A DNA stretch of 64,000 nucleotides from Clostridiales bacterium (lineage in GTDB: Bacteria; Bacillota; Clostridia; Lachnospirales; Cellulosilyticaceae). The stretch lies in NCBI GenBank assembly GCA_019418225.1, contig DYCF01000001.1, positions 1 to 64,000 on the forward strand, given 5' to 3'. Made by a program: the position numbers and the translations under genes. This document shows, piece by piece, positions 1 to 8,643 of the stretch. Under the pieces are notes generated by a model. That model did not search any database. It saw nothing but the letters and a program-made list of their open reading frames with translations, and was not told where the DNA came from. Numbering within the stretch: the first letter of the stretch is position 1; each line of letters opens with the position of its first letter.

Positions 1-4
1 TGCA

Positions 5-36
5 TGTTTAAAAGGAGTGCTATTCATTTTTAAACA
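5..36. other. Inverted repeat at window start
   Basis: A 9-bp perfect inverted repeat (TGTTTAAAA at 5-13, its complement at 28-36) with a 14-nt loop. It could be the terminator of a gene lying before the window or a chance AT-rich hairpin. I see nothing else convincing in bases 1-185 except the ribosome binding site AGAAGGAGAGG just before the first gene. Confidence 0.3.
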
Positions 37-185
37 GTAGTTTCGCAATTACCTAATTAAATGTATAGCTCCATATATACATATGAGGATAACCGTTGAA
101 AAATTATTATTTTTGGAAAAAAGTGAAGAAATAATATAAAATAAAAAGGAGACAAGGATAACATATCAAATAGAAGGAGAGGACA

Positions 186-458
186 ATGGAAAAAATAATT
201 ATAATTTATCTTATACTTGTTAATATTATTGCTTATATAAGTATGTGGTCAGATAAAAAAAGGGCTATTAATCATAAATATCGTATCTCGGAAAAGACAC
301 TTTTTACTATAGCTATTATAGGTGGATCATTAGGCAGTATTCTAGGGATGAAGAAATTTCATCATAAAACTAAGCATTGGTATTTCAAATATGGTATGCC
401 GTTAATTTTAATTATACAGATTATTATCATAGTCACATTAGTGGGGACAGGTCTTTAA
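186..458 (+). CDS. DUF1294 family small membrane protein
   Basis: A 90-residue protein of the DUF1294 family, whose biochemical role is not known. The family pattern is visible: a hydrophobic first helix (residues 3-20), then a DKKRA motif, RISEKTL, a glycine-rich GGSLGSILGM stretch, HKTKHWYFKYG, and a second hydrophobic helix (about 70-86). AGAAGGAGAGG lies 5 nt before the ATG. The last five codons (VGTGL) and the TAA stop lie inside a copy of the dispersed repeat GGGGACAGGTCT, so the native C-terminus has been replaced or trimmed by the element. Family assignment is fairly sure; function is open. Confidence 0.8.
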   Translation: MEKIIIIYLILVNIIAYISMWSDKKRAINHKYRISEKTLFTIAIIGGSLGSILGMKKFHHKTKHWYFKYGMPLILIIQIIIIVTLVGTGL

Positions 459-472
459 AATTGATGTTTTTG
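443..472 (+). repeat. REP-like element, single copy (+)
   Basis: One copy of the dispersed element, GGGGACAGGTCTTTAAAATT, followed by GATG as in other copies. It overlaps the 3' end of the DUF1294 gene and supplies its stop codon. Confidence 0.85.
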
Positions 473-521
473 TGCATACAAAAAATAAAGTAGTACATAA
501 TAATCCCAAGAGGTGATTACT

Positions 522-785
522 ATGCAAAATAATAATGGAAATTTTGAGAAGTACAAGAACCAAGTGGAAGGCTTTACACAAAAAATGATGGATGATGCTG
601 AGGAATTAAGCTATAAAGCACTAGATGGTATGCAAGATTTAGGGCATAAGGCGATGGAAGGCACAGAGTATTTAGGTGCTAAAGCGGTAGAAGGAGCTAA
701 AGCGCTTAAAAAGGGAACTAAAAATGTGATTAATAAAACCATTCAAGGAATGGAAAATCTAGAAGATAAAATGAAAAATAAATAA
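522..785 (+). CDS. Small amphipathic helical protein (LEA-like)
   Basis: An 87-residue, charged, probably all-helical protein with no signal peptide. I chose ATG 522 rather than GTG 513 because the ribosome binding site AAGAGGTG sits 6 nt before 522 and overlaps 513. Residues 25-70 hold an imperfect repeat of about 11 residues (DGMQDLGHKAM, EGTEYLGAKAV, EGAKALKKGTK), the spacing found in LEA-like and apolipoprotein-like amphipathic helices. This suggests membrane-surface or stress-related binding, but that is inference and no named family is recognised. It stands alone between the DUF1294 gene and the aquaporin. Confidence 0.7.
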   Translation: MQNNNGNFEKYKNQVEGFTQKMMDDAEELSYKALDGMQDLGHKAMEGTEYLGAKAVEGAKALKKGTKNVINKTIQGMENLEDKMKNK

Positions 786-913
786 AAGAGAAAATAGGAT
801 AAGCATGAGCATAGTCATTTTAAAAGTAAACTTATATAAAATGAGTATGCTTTTATTTTGTACTGGCATAAATATTACTTTTAGATAGAGCCATAAGGAG
901 GTTAGTTGTTTTT

Positions 914-1600
914 ATGAGAAGGTATATAAGTGAGATGATAGGAACGTTTGTACTTGTATTTTTTGGATGTGGCAGTGCTGCGATTGGTGGAAGGGGATTA
1001 GGAAACCTTGGTATAGCAATTGCTTTTGGGTTTGCTTTCATAGCAATGGCTTATGCGATTGGAAATATTTCGGGCTGTCATATTAATCCAGCAGTATCTC
1101 TGGCGATGTATATGATAAATAAATTATCACTAAAGGATTTTTTTGCATATATAATAAGTCAGTTTATTGGTGGGATTTTAGCAAGTGGTGTATTAATGAG
1201 TATTATAAACTTATCATCAGGTCTAGGTCAAATTTCTGAAGTGGGCTTAGGGCAAAATGGATATGGAGCAGCATCACAAGTGGGGCTCGGACTGTTAGGG
1301 GCACTTATTGTAGAATTCATTTTAACTTTTGTATATGTAATAGCATTATTAGGTGTATTAGCATATGACAGAACGAGTCATTTAGGTGGTATTGTTATTG
1401 GACTAACATTAGTGGTTGTATATATTGTAGGAATCCCATTAACAGGAGGAAGCGTTAATCCAGCACGTAGCTTAGCGCCTGCAGTTTACTTAGGAGGAGT
1501 TGCACTTAGACAAGTATGGGTATTTATTATAGCACCATTTGCAGGAGCAGCAGGGGCAGCAGTATTTTGGAGCTTTATCACTAAGGAATTAACATTATAG
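914..1600 (+). CDS. Aquaporin / MIP family channel
   Basis: A 228-residue MIP-family channel moving water or small neutral solutes across the cytoplasmic membrane. Both half-helix motifs are present: HINPAVS (about residues 56-62) and SVNPARS (about 181-187), with six hydrophobic segments and the usual family length. The start is supported by AAGGAGGT ten nt upstream. By alignment to AqpZ from memory, the selectivity-filter histidine is replaced by Tyr (VVVYIVGIPLTGG) and the following Thr by Gly, with the NPAR arginine kept, so the pore may not be a strict water channel. The stop codon lies inside a perfect 32-bp inverted repeat that also forms the terminator. Confidence 0.9.
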   Translation: MRRYISEMIGTFVLVFFGCGSAAIGGRGLGNLGIAIAFGFAFIAMAYAIGNISGCHINPAVSLAMYMINKLSLKDFFAYIISQFIGGILASGVLMSIINLSSGLGQISEVGLGQNGYGAASQVGLGLLGALIVEFILTFVYVIALLGVLAYDRTSHLGGIVIGLTLVVVYIVGIPLTGGSVNPARSLAPAVYLGGVALRQVWVFIIAPFAGAAGAAVFWSFITKELTL

Positions 1601-1663
1601 AAATTATAAGATAAAGGCCGTTGGAAGACTATCCAACGGCCTTTATCTTATAATTTCTATAAT
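1594..1663. terminator. 32-bp perfect hairpin over aquaporin stop codon
   Basis: The left arm 1594-1625 and right arm 1632-1663 are exact complements over 32 bp with a 6-nt loop (AGACTA). The GC core GGCCGTTGGA/TCCAACGGCC is flanked by A- and T-rich arms, so it can end transcription from either side. The arm includes the aquaporin TAG. Perfect pairing over this length is unusual for a simple terminator. Confidence 0.85.
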
Positions 1664-1670
1664 GAGAAAC

Positions 1671-1798
1671 AGCAATATTAGAGACCTGTCCCCAAGTATA
1701 GAACAGCAATATTAGAGACCTGTCCCCAAGTATAGAACAGCAATATTGGAGACCTGTCCCCAAGTATAGAACGCAATATTGGAGACCTGTCCCCAAGG
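1671..1798 (-). repeat. REP-like array, four tandem copies (-)
   Basis: Four head-to-tail copies of a 33-34 nt unit, each with the core GAGACCTGTCCCC (at about 1681, 1715, 1749 and 1782) plus AAGTATAGAACAGCAATATT as linker. Orientation is minus relative to GGGGACAGGTCTC. The array fills the gap between the aquaporin terminator and the end of argC. Open reading frames across it are only the repeat read through. Confidence 0.95.
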
Positions 1799-1828
1799 GT
1801 ATAAAAACCATATTGAGAAGTGTCTTTG

Positions 1829-2800
1829 TTAGATGAGGCTGATAGTTTCGTCTAGGCCGAGCATGATGTTCATGTTTTGGACGGCTGCACCTGAGGCACC
1901 TTTTCCGAGATTGTCTAGGCGGGTGATAAGCATAATTTGATCGTCATTTCCGAAGACAAATATTTCAGCATTATTTGTGTTATTGCAGGCGATTGGATTG
2001 AAGAAATTAGAGTCTAAGCATTGTGATGGATTAAATGGCATAACTTTTACGAAGTTTTGGTTAGCGTAGTAGTCACTTAGGAATGCATGAACATCTGCAG
2101 GTGATACCTTTTTGCTAAGTAATCTTGTGTGGAGTTGAATAGCAACCTCTAAGCCTTCGTAATAGTCGGCGATAATTGGCGAGAAGATAGGGGCATAGGT
2201 AAGACCGACTTTTTGTTGCATTTCTGGAATGTGTTTGTGATGAAGTCCTAGAGCATAGTGGCGTGGTGTATCATATGTAGGGAATAATGTAGAACGATCA
2301 GGGTTTTCATATTCAGCGATTGCTGATTTTCCAGCCCCACTAAATCCTGAAATACCATGGGCCGTAATAGGATAGTCTTTTGGAATAATACCGCCATTTA
2401 CAAGTGGGTACATAGGAAGAATGAAAGCACTTGCATAACAGCCAGGTACAGCAGTACGAATGGAAGAAGCAATTTGCTCACGAGCTGATGAACTAAGTTC
2501 AGGAATTCCGTAAGTCCAATTAGGGTTTGTACGGTGAGCTGTGCTAGCATCAATGATTTTTGTATGTTTATTAGTTGATTCAATCATAGAAACTGCTTCA
2601 ATAGAGGCAGCGTCAGGCAAGCATAAAAATACAATATCAGCTGCGTTAATAAGTTCTTTTCTTGCATTATAATCTTTTCTTTTATCGTCGGCGATTTTTA
2701 GGATATTAACATAAGGATGATTGACTAAACGCTCATTTATTTTAAGACCAGTAGTTCCGGCTTGACCATCCACATAAATATTAAATTTTTTAGTAGACAT
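1829..2800 (-). CDS. argC: N-acetyl-gamma-glutamyl-phosphate reductase (type 2)
   Basis: A 323-residue cytoplasmic enzyme reducing N-acetylglutamyl-5-phosphate to the semialdehyde with NADPH in arginine synthesis. The N-terminal Rossmann motif reads YVDGQAGTTGLKI and the catalytic cysteine lies in PGCYAS; the GxAGTTG form and length match the shorter type 2 ArgC class. The start is ATG 2800 (MSTKKFNIYVDG), which has AAAGGAGAG 6 nt upstream; the longer reading frame to 2875 lacks a site. No other arginine gene is nearby. The last part of the gene abuts the repeat array at 1671-1798. Confidence 0.92.
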   Translation of the reverse strand: MSTKKFNIYVDGQAGTTGLKINERLVNHPYVNILKIADDKRKDYNARKELINAADIVFLCLPDAASIEAVSMIESTNKHTKIIDASTAHRTNPNWTYGIPELSSSAREQIASSIRTAVPGCYASAFILPMYPLVNGGIIPKDYPITAHGISGFSGAGKSAIAEYENPDRSTLFPTYDTPRHYALGLHHKHIPEMQQKVGLTYAPIFSPIIADYYEGLEVAIQLHTRLLSKKVSPADVHAFLSDYYANQNFVKVMPFNPSQCLDSNFFNPIACNNTNNAEIFVFGNDDQIMLITRLDNLGKGASGAAVQNMNIMLGLDETISLI

Positions 2801-3046
2801 AGCATTCTCTCCTTTGAATAAAAATTTAGTAAGTGTATAATTATACATTATAGTTTGAAAAAATAAAAAATTCAACTATAAAAATATTTAATCTATATAA
2901 AACAAACTTGATTTAATGTTATACTTGAGTATGTATAAAATAAGCTAGATTGGTATTCAATATAATATTTATTTAAGCAAACTTATGAATGAAACAATAT
3001 ATTTTTTAGATGAAAGATTAGATTAATTCAAGAGGAGGAGATTTTA

Positions 3047-3874
3047 ATGAAATATTTTCAAGTACCAATTAATGTAGCAACGAGTGGTAAGTCAGATTAT
3101 GAAGCAATGTTAACGGGATATATACCAGATAATATTATGCAAGAACAAAAGGAACGTATGCGCCCAGCTGTATTAATTTTACCAGGCGGTGGTTATGAGT
3201 ATACATCAGATAGAGAAGCAGAACCGATAGCCTTAGAATTTATACGCAGAGGTGTATGCGCATTTGTATTAAGATATAGCATAGCACCTGCTAGATTTCC
3301 ACAAGCTTTATGTGAGGCACTTGAATCGATAGCGTATATTAGGGAGAATGCAAGTGAGTGGGATATTGATCCAGACAATATTGCAGTGTGTGGTTTTTCT
3401 GCAGGAGGACATTTATGTGCAAGTGTGGGGACATTTTGGAATAATTCTATATTAGATGCGTATATAAATAGAAGTAGAACTGTAATGAAGCCTAATATGC
3501 TGATACTTTCCTATCCTGTTATTACAAGTGGAGAATATGCACATCGAGGTTCTTTTGATGCACTTTTAGGAGAGAATCAGAGGGATGAAAGTTTGAGTCT
3601 TGTATCATTAGAGAAACAAGTTACGGCAGATGTACCACCAACATTCATCTGGCATACATATGAAGATGGATGCGTACCAGTACAGAATACAATGCTTTTT
3701 GCAAATGAACTTATTGCACATAATGTTCCAACTGAAGTTCATATTTATAGAAGAGGGGGGCATGGCCTATCACTTGGAAATTATTTAGTGGATACTGAAA
3801 GGCAGTTTGGGGAAGAACATATATCTAGTGAATGGATCAAACATGCAGTAAGGTTTATGTTTGATAATAAGTAG
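3047..3874 (+). CDS. Alpha/beta hydrolase, acetyl-esterase-like
   Basis: A 275-residue alpha/beta hydrolase of the esterase/lipase group related to acetyl-xylan esterases. Visible are the oxyanion-hole motif LPGGGYEYTS (about residues 45-54), the nucleophile elbow GFSAGGH (Ser about 120), an acid candidate in YEDGCVPVQ, and the catalytic His in RRGGHGLSLG (about 238). There is no signal peptide, so it acts in the cytoplasm, probably removing acetyl groups from imported oligosaccharides; the substrate is inferred. The ribosome binding site AGAGGAGGAG precedes the ATG. It ends 19 nt before the cardiolipin synthase gene, so the two may be co-transcribed. Confidence 0.85.
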   Translation: MKYFQVPINVATSGKSDYEAMLTGYIPDNIMQEQKERMRPAVLILPGGGYEYTSDREAEPIALEFIRRGVCAFVLRYSIAPARFPQALCEALESIAYIRENASEWDIDPDNIAVCGFSAGGHLCASVGTFWNNSILDAYINRSRTVMKPNMLILSYPVITSGEYAHRGSFDALLGENQRDESLSLVSLEKQVTADVPPTFIWHTYEDGCVPVQNTMLFANELIAHNVPTEVHIYRRGGHGLSLGNYLVDTERQFGEEHISSEWIKHAVRFMFDNK

Positions 3875-3893
3875 TAGTTTAGGAGAGTAGTGA

Positions 3894-5423
3894 ATGAAAT
3901 TAAAAAATATCTTTAATAGAATGGTGATAGTGGGAATTCTCATCTTGCTACAGCTAGGCCTTTTGGTGATGGTGATTTGGAAATTGAGTACATATTTCGT
4001 GTACTTCTATGGAATTTCTGTTTTACTAAGTGCTGTGGTATTGCTACATTTAATAAGTACGGATCAGAATCCGTCTTATAAGTTAGCATGGACAATACCA
4101 ATATTACTTTTCCCTGTTTTTGGAGGCTTCTTTTATATATTGGCGGGTAATGCAAAAATGAATAAAAAATTAACCAAAGGATTGAGTGAGATTTATAATC
4201 GTACAGTTCCTTTTTTACAGCAAAACCCAGAGATAATAGAGGATATACAAAAACAAGATAAAAACGTAGCTAATCAGGCTAAGTACATTAAAGATTTTTC
4301 GTTATTTCCAATTTATAAAAATACAAGTAGTGAGTATTTATCACCAGGAGAAAAGTTTTACGAGAAATTACTAGAAGAGCTAAAAAAGGCTAAGCATTTT
4401 ATTTTTCTAGAGTACTTTATCATACAGGAAGGAGTTATGTGGGATTCTATATTAGAAATATTAGAGGAAAAGGCTGAGCAAGGAGTTGATGTAAGGTTAA
4501 TATATGATGATATAGGATGCTTAAAAACATTACCGTATAAGTATGATGAAAGAATAAGAAAATCAGGTATTAAGTGTATGGTATTTAATAGGTTGGCACC
4601 AGTTATATCATTTATTATGAATAATAGGGACCACCGAAAGATTACAGTTATAGATGGACATACAGGCTTTATGGGCGGTATAAATTTGGCAGATGAGTAT
4701 ATTAATGAATATGAACGATTTGGCCATTGGAAAGATGCAGCTATTATGCTAAAAGGTGAAGCTGTATGGAATCTAACAATGATGTTTTTACAGATGTGGG
4801 AACTTAATCATAAGGTAAAAGAAGACTATGAAATGTTTAAACCCTATAAGTATCATCCAGAACCATTTGAAAGTGATGGCTATGTACAACCATATGGTGA
4901 TAGCCCATTAGATCATGAGACAGTAGGTGAGAATGTATACTTAAATATTCTTCATAAGGCAACAGACTATGTTTATATTGAGACACCATATTTGATAGTA
5001 GATAATGAAATGGTAGTAGCTTTAGAGTTAGCCGCTAAAAGTGGTGTGGATATTAGAATCATTACACCGCATATCCCCGATAAATGGTACGTACATACAT
5101 TAACAAGAGCATATTACTTACCACTCATTGAGGCGGGTGTAAAAATTTATGAGTACACACCTGGATTTATTCATTCTAAGGCGTACGTAAGTGATGATGA
5201 AATCGGGGTAGTAGGTAGCATAAACATGGATTATAGAAGTTTATATCTACATTTTGAATGTGCAACTTGGTTATATAAAACAAAAACAGTTGCTCAGATA
5301 AAAGAAGATTTTCTAAAAACATTAGAATTATGTACCCCGATTACAGAAGATGACTGTATACGTATAGGTTGGGGGAAAAAACTTATAAGAGCAATTCTTC
5401 GCCTCTTCGCACCACTTATGTAA
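3894..5423 (+). CDS. cls: Cardiolipin synthase (phospholipase D family)
   Basis: A 509-residue membrane enzyme that condenses phosphatidylglycerol to cardiolipin. Two N-terminal membrane helices (about residues 10-30 and 36-58, plus a PVFGGFFYILAG segment near 75) are followed by two HKD motifs: HRKITVIDGHTGFMGG (about 249) and HSKAYVSDDEIGVVGS (about 424). Length and layout match bacterial Cls. The start is preceded by TTAGGAGAGTAG. The final 43 bases are richer in C than G, and the gene runs directly into a palindromic REP-like pair that probably acts as its terminator. Confidence 0.95.
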   Translation: MKLKNIFNRMVIVGILILLQLGLLVMVIWKLSTYFVYFYGISVLLSAVVLLHLISTDQNPSYKLAWTIPILLFPVFGGFFYILAGNAKMNKKLTKGLSEIYNRTVPFLQQNPEIIEDIQKQDKNVANQAKYIKDFSLFPIYKNTSSEYLSPGEKFYEKLLEELKKAKHFIFLEYFIIQEGVMWDSILEILEEKAEQGVDVRLIYDDIGCLKTLPYKYDERIRKSGIKCMVFNRLAPVISFIMNNRDHRKITVIDGHTGFMGGINLADEYINEYERFGHWKDAAIMLKGEAVWNLTMMFLQMWELNHKVKEDYEMFKPYKYHPEPFESDGYVQPYGDSPLDHETVGENVYLNILHKATDYVYIETPYLIVDNEMVVALELAAKSGVDIRIITPHIPDKWYVHTLTRAYYLPLIEAGVKIYEYTPGFIHSKAYVSDDEIGVVGSINMDYRSLYLHFECATWLYKTKTVAQIKEDFLKTLELCTPITEDDCIRIGWGKKLIRAILRLFAPLM

Positions 5424-5434
5424 AAGATATAAGA

Positions 5435-5504
5435 AAAAGAGTGGGGACAGGTCTCTAATATTGATGTTAACATCAATATTAGAGACCTGTCCCTACTCTT
5501 TTTT
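5435..5504. repeat. Palindromic REP-like pair, terminator-like
   Basis: A plus copy (GGGGACAGGTCTCTAATATTGA...) and a minus copy meet at GTTAAC, giving a near-perfect palindrome of about 70 bp with one mismatch, bounded by AAAAAGAG and CTCTTTTTT. The element pair can fold as a strong intrinsic terminator for cls and fruA. A second small hairpin, GCTAGGGT/ACCCTAGC, follows at about 5512-5539. Confidence 0.9.
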
Positions 5505-5557
5505 GGATAAAGCTAGGGTGGTTGTATAGCTACCCTAGCGGAAATATTAAGGTAAAA

Positions 5558-5600
5558 CAGTAATTTTAGAGACCTGTCCCTAAATATCTTGTCCCCAAGT
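5558..5600 (-). repeat. REP-like element, single (-) plus remnant
   Basis: One minus copy, TAATTTTAGAGACCTGTCCC, followed by a fragment TTGTCCCCAAGTATTTTAC that matches the tail of other units. It lies between the palindromic pair and the 3' end of fruA. Confidence 0.8.
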
Positions 5601-5613
5601 ATTTTACTTTCAA

Positions 5614-7524
5614 TTATTTATCTAATGTTTTTTTGAGGAAGCCTAAGATGAGGGCTCCTACTACTGAACCTACTGCTAATGATACGAAGTACATTAATGG
5701 GTTTCCGATAACTGGAAGTACGAAAATACCACCGTGTGGTGCATTAAGTGTACATCCGAAGAACATTGCAAGAGCACCAGCGATACCTGAACCGATTACA
5801 CATGATGGGATAACTTTTGCTGGATCTGATGCAGCAAAAGGAATAGCACCTTCTGTAATGAATGATAATCCCATTACATAGTTAACGATTCCTGATTCAC
5901 GTTCTTTTTGTGTGAATCTGTTTTTGAAGAATGTTGTACAAAGTGCAATAGCAAGTGGAGGTACCATACCACCAATCATTACAGCGGCCATAAGGTTTAG
6001 GTTACCAGCTTCAAGCGCAGCAATACCTACTACATAAGCAGCTTTGTTGAATGGACCACCCATATCGATTGCCATCATAGCAGCTAAGAGGATACCAACG
6101 AAAACAGCACTACCTGTTCCCATATTTAATAATGTTTCTGTAAGCCATCCATTAACGAATGCTACTGGAGGGTTAACGATGAATGTAATTGCAACACCAA
6201 TAAGACCGATACCTAATAATGGGTAAAGGAGAGTTGGTTTAAGTCCTTCAAGAGATTGTGGTAATACAGATAATGCTTTTTTAAGGCCAATCATTAAGTA
6301 ACCAGCAGCGAAACCAGCAACTAATGCACCTAAGAAACCTGAACCACCAGCATTAGCAAGTGCGCCACCTACGAAACCTACAGCAAGAGCAGGTCTTTCA
6401 CCAATACTCATAGCAATGTAACCAGCAAGTACTGGAAGCATAAATCCGAATGCAGCATCACCTACTGATTTGAACCAAACAGCAGCTGCAGCATTTGAAC
6501 CAAGTGCATCTGTGTAACCAAGTAATGAGTCAATTAAGAAGGCGATAGCGATTAATAATCCGCCACCAATTACGAATGGAAGCATATGTGATACACCATT
6601 CATAAGGTGTTTGTATAATTGACGGCCAATGCCTTCGCTTGTAGCTGTTTCACTGTCAGTAGCATTACCAGCTTCTTTTGCGTGGTAAATTGGAGCGTCA
6701 CCAGCAGCAGCTTTATTAACGAGTTCAGTAGCTTTGTGAATACCATTAGCTACTTTAGTAATGATAACTTTCTTACCATCAAAACGTGTCATTTCTACAT
6801 TTTTATCAGCTGCAACGATGATACACGTAGCATTTTCAATTTCTTCTTTTGTAAGAGCATTTTTGATACCACTTGAACCGTTTGTTTCAACTTTACATGT
6901 AATACCAAGTTCATCAGCCTTGTTTTGAAGAGCTTCAGCAGCCATATAAGTATGAGCGATACCTGTTGGGCAAGCTGTAACAGCAAGGATCTGATAGCCA
7001 CTTTGCACTTTCTCTTTAGTAGCTTCAGATTTTGGCGCTTCTGTTTTAGCAGTTTCAGCACCGAATTTTTCTGTTTCTTTAACATTGATAAGTCTTAGGA
7101 ATTCTAAGTTATCTTTTGCATTAATAAGTGTTTCTCTAAATTTAGCATCCATAAGGATTGTTGATAACCTAGAAAGTACATCTAAGTGTGTATTATTTGC
7201 ACCATCTGGTGCAGCAATCATGAAGAAAAGATGAGATGGTGCACCGTCTAATGATGCGTAATCGATACCATCTTTGCTAACAGCAGCAACTAGTGTAGCT
7301 TTTTTGACAGCACCTACTTTAGCGTGAGGAATAGCAATTCCTTCACCGATACCTGTTGTACTAAGATCTTCTCTCGCGAGGATAGCTTGTTTGTACTCTT
7401 CTTTATTACTGATATTGCCAGTAGACATCATAAGGTCTACTAAATTATCGATAGCTTCAGCTTTTGAATTTGCAGTGAAATTTAAGTTGATACTATCTTG
7501 GCTGAGTAAATCTGTAATTCTCAT
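5614..7524 (-). CDS. fruA: PTS fructose transporter subunit IIABC
   Basis: A 636-residue phosphotransferase permease that imports fructose and phosphorylates it to fructose-1-phosphate. Domains in order: EIIA (1-150, phospho-His in AIPHAKVGAVKK), EIIB (about 170-270, phospho-Cys in AVTACPTGIAHTYMAAEAL), and a membrane EIIC (about 295-635). The start is ATG 7524, which has CGGAGG 6 nt upstream; the extra codons to 7545 have no site. It lies downstream of fruK on the same strand across a 216-nt gap, and the pair works with the divergent LacI-type regulator. Confidence 0.95.
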   Translation of the reverse strand: MRITDLLSQDSINLNFTANSKAEAIDNLVDLMMSTGNISNKEEYKQAILAREDLSTTGIGEGIAIPHAKVGAVKKATLVAAVSKDGIDYASLDGAPSHLFFMIAAPDGANNTHLDVLSRLSTILMDAKFRETLINAKDNLEFLRLINVKETEKFGAETAKTEAPKSEATKEKVQSGYQILAVTACPTGIAHTYMAAEALQNKADELGITCKVETNGSSGIKNALTKEEIENATCIIVAADKNVEMTRFDGKKVIITKVANGIHKATELVNKAAAGDAPIYHAKEAGNATDSETATSEGIGRQLYKHLMNGVSHMLPFVIGGGLLIAIAFLIDSLLGYTDALGSNAAAAVWFKSVGDAAFGFMLPVLAGYIAMSIGERPALAVGFVGGALANAGGSGFLGALVAGFAAGYLMIGLKKALSVLPQSLEGLKPTLLYPLLGIGLIGVAITFIVNPPVAFVNGWLTETLLNMGTGSAVFVGILLAAMMAIDMGGPFNKAAYVVGIAALEAGNLNLMAAVMIGGMVPPLAIALCTTFFKNRFTQKERESGIVNYVMGLSFITEGAIPFAASDPAKVIPSCVIGSGIAGALAMFFGCTLNAPHGGIFVLPVIGNPLMYFVSLAVGSVVGALILGFLKKTLDK

Positions 7525-7740
7525 TGTGAGCCTCCGATTAGTCATAAATTAAGTTAGTGTTTTGTATTAGTGTATAGATTTCACATCTATAAATTTGGGT
7601 TATTTATTATATTTTAGTAATGTGAAATCATTAAGAGAAACAAATTTGTAAGGTGTATAATTCAATTTTATAGTTTGTTTCTCTGTGCATAATTTAAAGT
7701 GTATATTTTATTTTAGTGTGTTAATTAAGTTAGTGTATAA

Positions 7741-8643
7741 TTAAAGTTGTGATAATAAATCATCCACTTTATCTGCAGTTGCAAGCCAAGGTGAGAATGC
7801 AGTTGCACTACCTGTAGCTGTAGCAAATTTGAGTGCTTCTTTTAAATCCTTAGATTTAAGATATCCAGCAATGAAACCAGCAACCATAGAGTCACCAGAA
7901 CCTACAGTATTAATAACTGTTCCTTTTGGTACAGAAATTTTAACTACTTCACCCGCACTTGTAATTAAGATAGAACCATCTCCACCCATTGAAATAAGTA
8001 CGTTTTGAGCGCCCATTTCTTGAAGTTTACGTGCATAAGTTACGATTTCTTCGTCTGAATTGATTTCTACATTAAACATTTCTGCAAGTTCGATGTGGTT
8101 AGGTTTAATAAGGAATGGTTTGTATTTAAGTACATTCTTTAATAAATCTTTTGTTGCATCGACAACTACATGAATGTTTTTGTGAGCGAGTTCTTTCATA
8201 ATATCTTGATAGATACTATCTGGGACACTATTTGGAATACTTCCAGCAAGAACTAAGAAATCACCTTCTTGGATTTCATCAAGCTTAGCGAAAAGTTCTT
8301 TTAAGTCAGCTGGAGTAATTTGTGGCCCCATGCCGTTAATTTCAGTTTCTTTCCCTGCTTCGAGTTTAACGTTAATTCTAGAAATCCCTTGATCTAAAGT
8401 AATGAAATCACAGTTTGAGCCAAGATTAGTCATAACTCTTTCGATTTCTTTACCTGTAAAGCCCGCAATGAATCCAAGAGCTTTGTTAGGAACGCGTAAA
8501 TTATTAAGTACGATTGAAACATTTACACCTTTGCCGCCTGGATATACTTCTTCTTTAAGACTTCTATTAACACTGTTAATATTCATGCCATCTAAGTGCA
8601 TGATGTAATCTAAAGAAGGATTTAATGTTACAGTATAAATCAT
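7741..8643 (-). CDS. fruK: 1-phosphofructokinase
   Basis: A 300-residue PfkB-family kinase that converts fructose-1-phosphate to fructose-1,6-bisphosphate with ATP. The N-terminal TVTLNPSLDYIMHLD and GGKGVNVSIVLNNL motifs are typical of FruK/LacC, and the C-terminal PfkB signature NTVGSGDSMVAGFIAGYL carries the catalytic Asp. AAGGAGGT sits 6 nt before the ATG. It is the first gene of the fruK-fruA pair; the intergenic space to fruA is long enough to hold a second promoter. Confidence 0.95.
   Translation of the reverse strand: MIYTVTLNPSLDYIMHLDGMNINSVNRSLKEEVYPGGKGVNVSIVLNNLRVPNKALGFIAGFTGKEIERVMTNLGSNCDFITLDQGISRINVKLEAGKETEINGMGPQITPADLKELFAKLDEIQEGDFLVLAGSIPNSVPDSIYQDIMKELAHKNIHVVVDATKDLLKNVLKYKPFLIKPNHIELAEMFNVEINSDEEIVTYARKLQEMGAQNVLISMGGDGSILITSAGEVVKISVPKGTVINTVGSGDSMVAGFIAGYLKSKDLKEALKFATATGSATAFSPWLATADKVDDLLSQL

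Noticed and set aside
1671..1798. Regular 34-nt repeats that might look like a CRISPR array
   Set aside because: The linkers between cores are themselves repeated rather than unique spacers, there are no cas genes, and the same element occurs singly and as palindromes elsewhere.
1629..1811. Minus-strand reading frame encoding repeated LGTGLQYC-type units
   Set aside because: It is just the REP-like array read through; there is no ribosome binding site and it overlaps the terminator.
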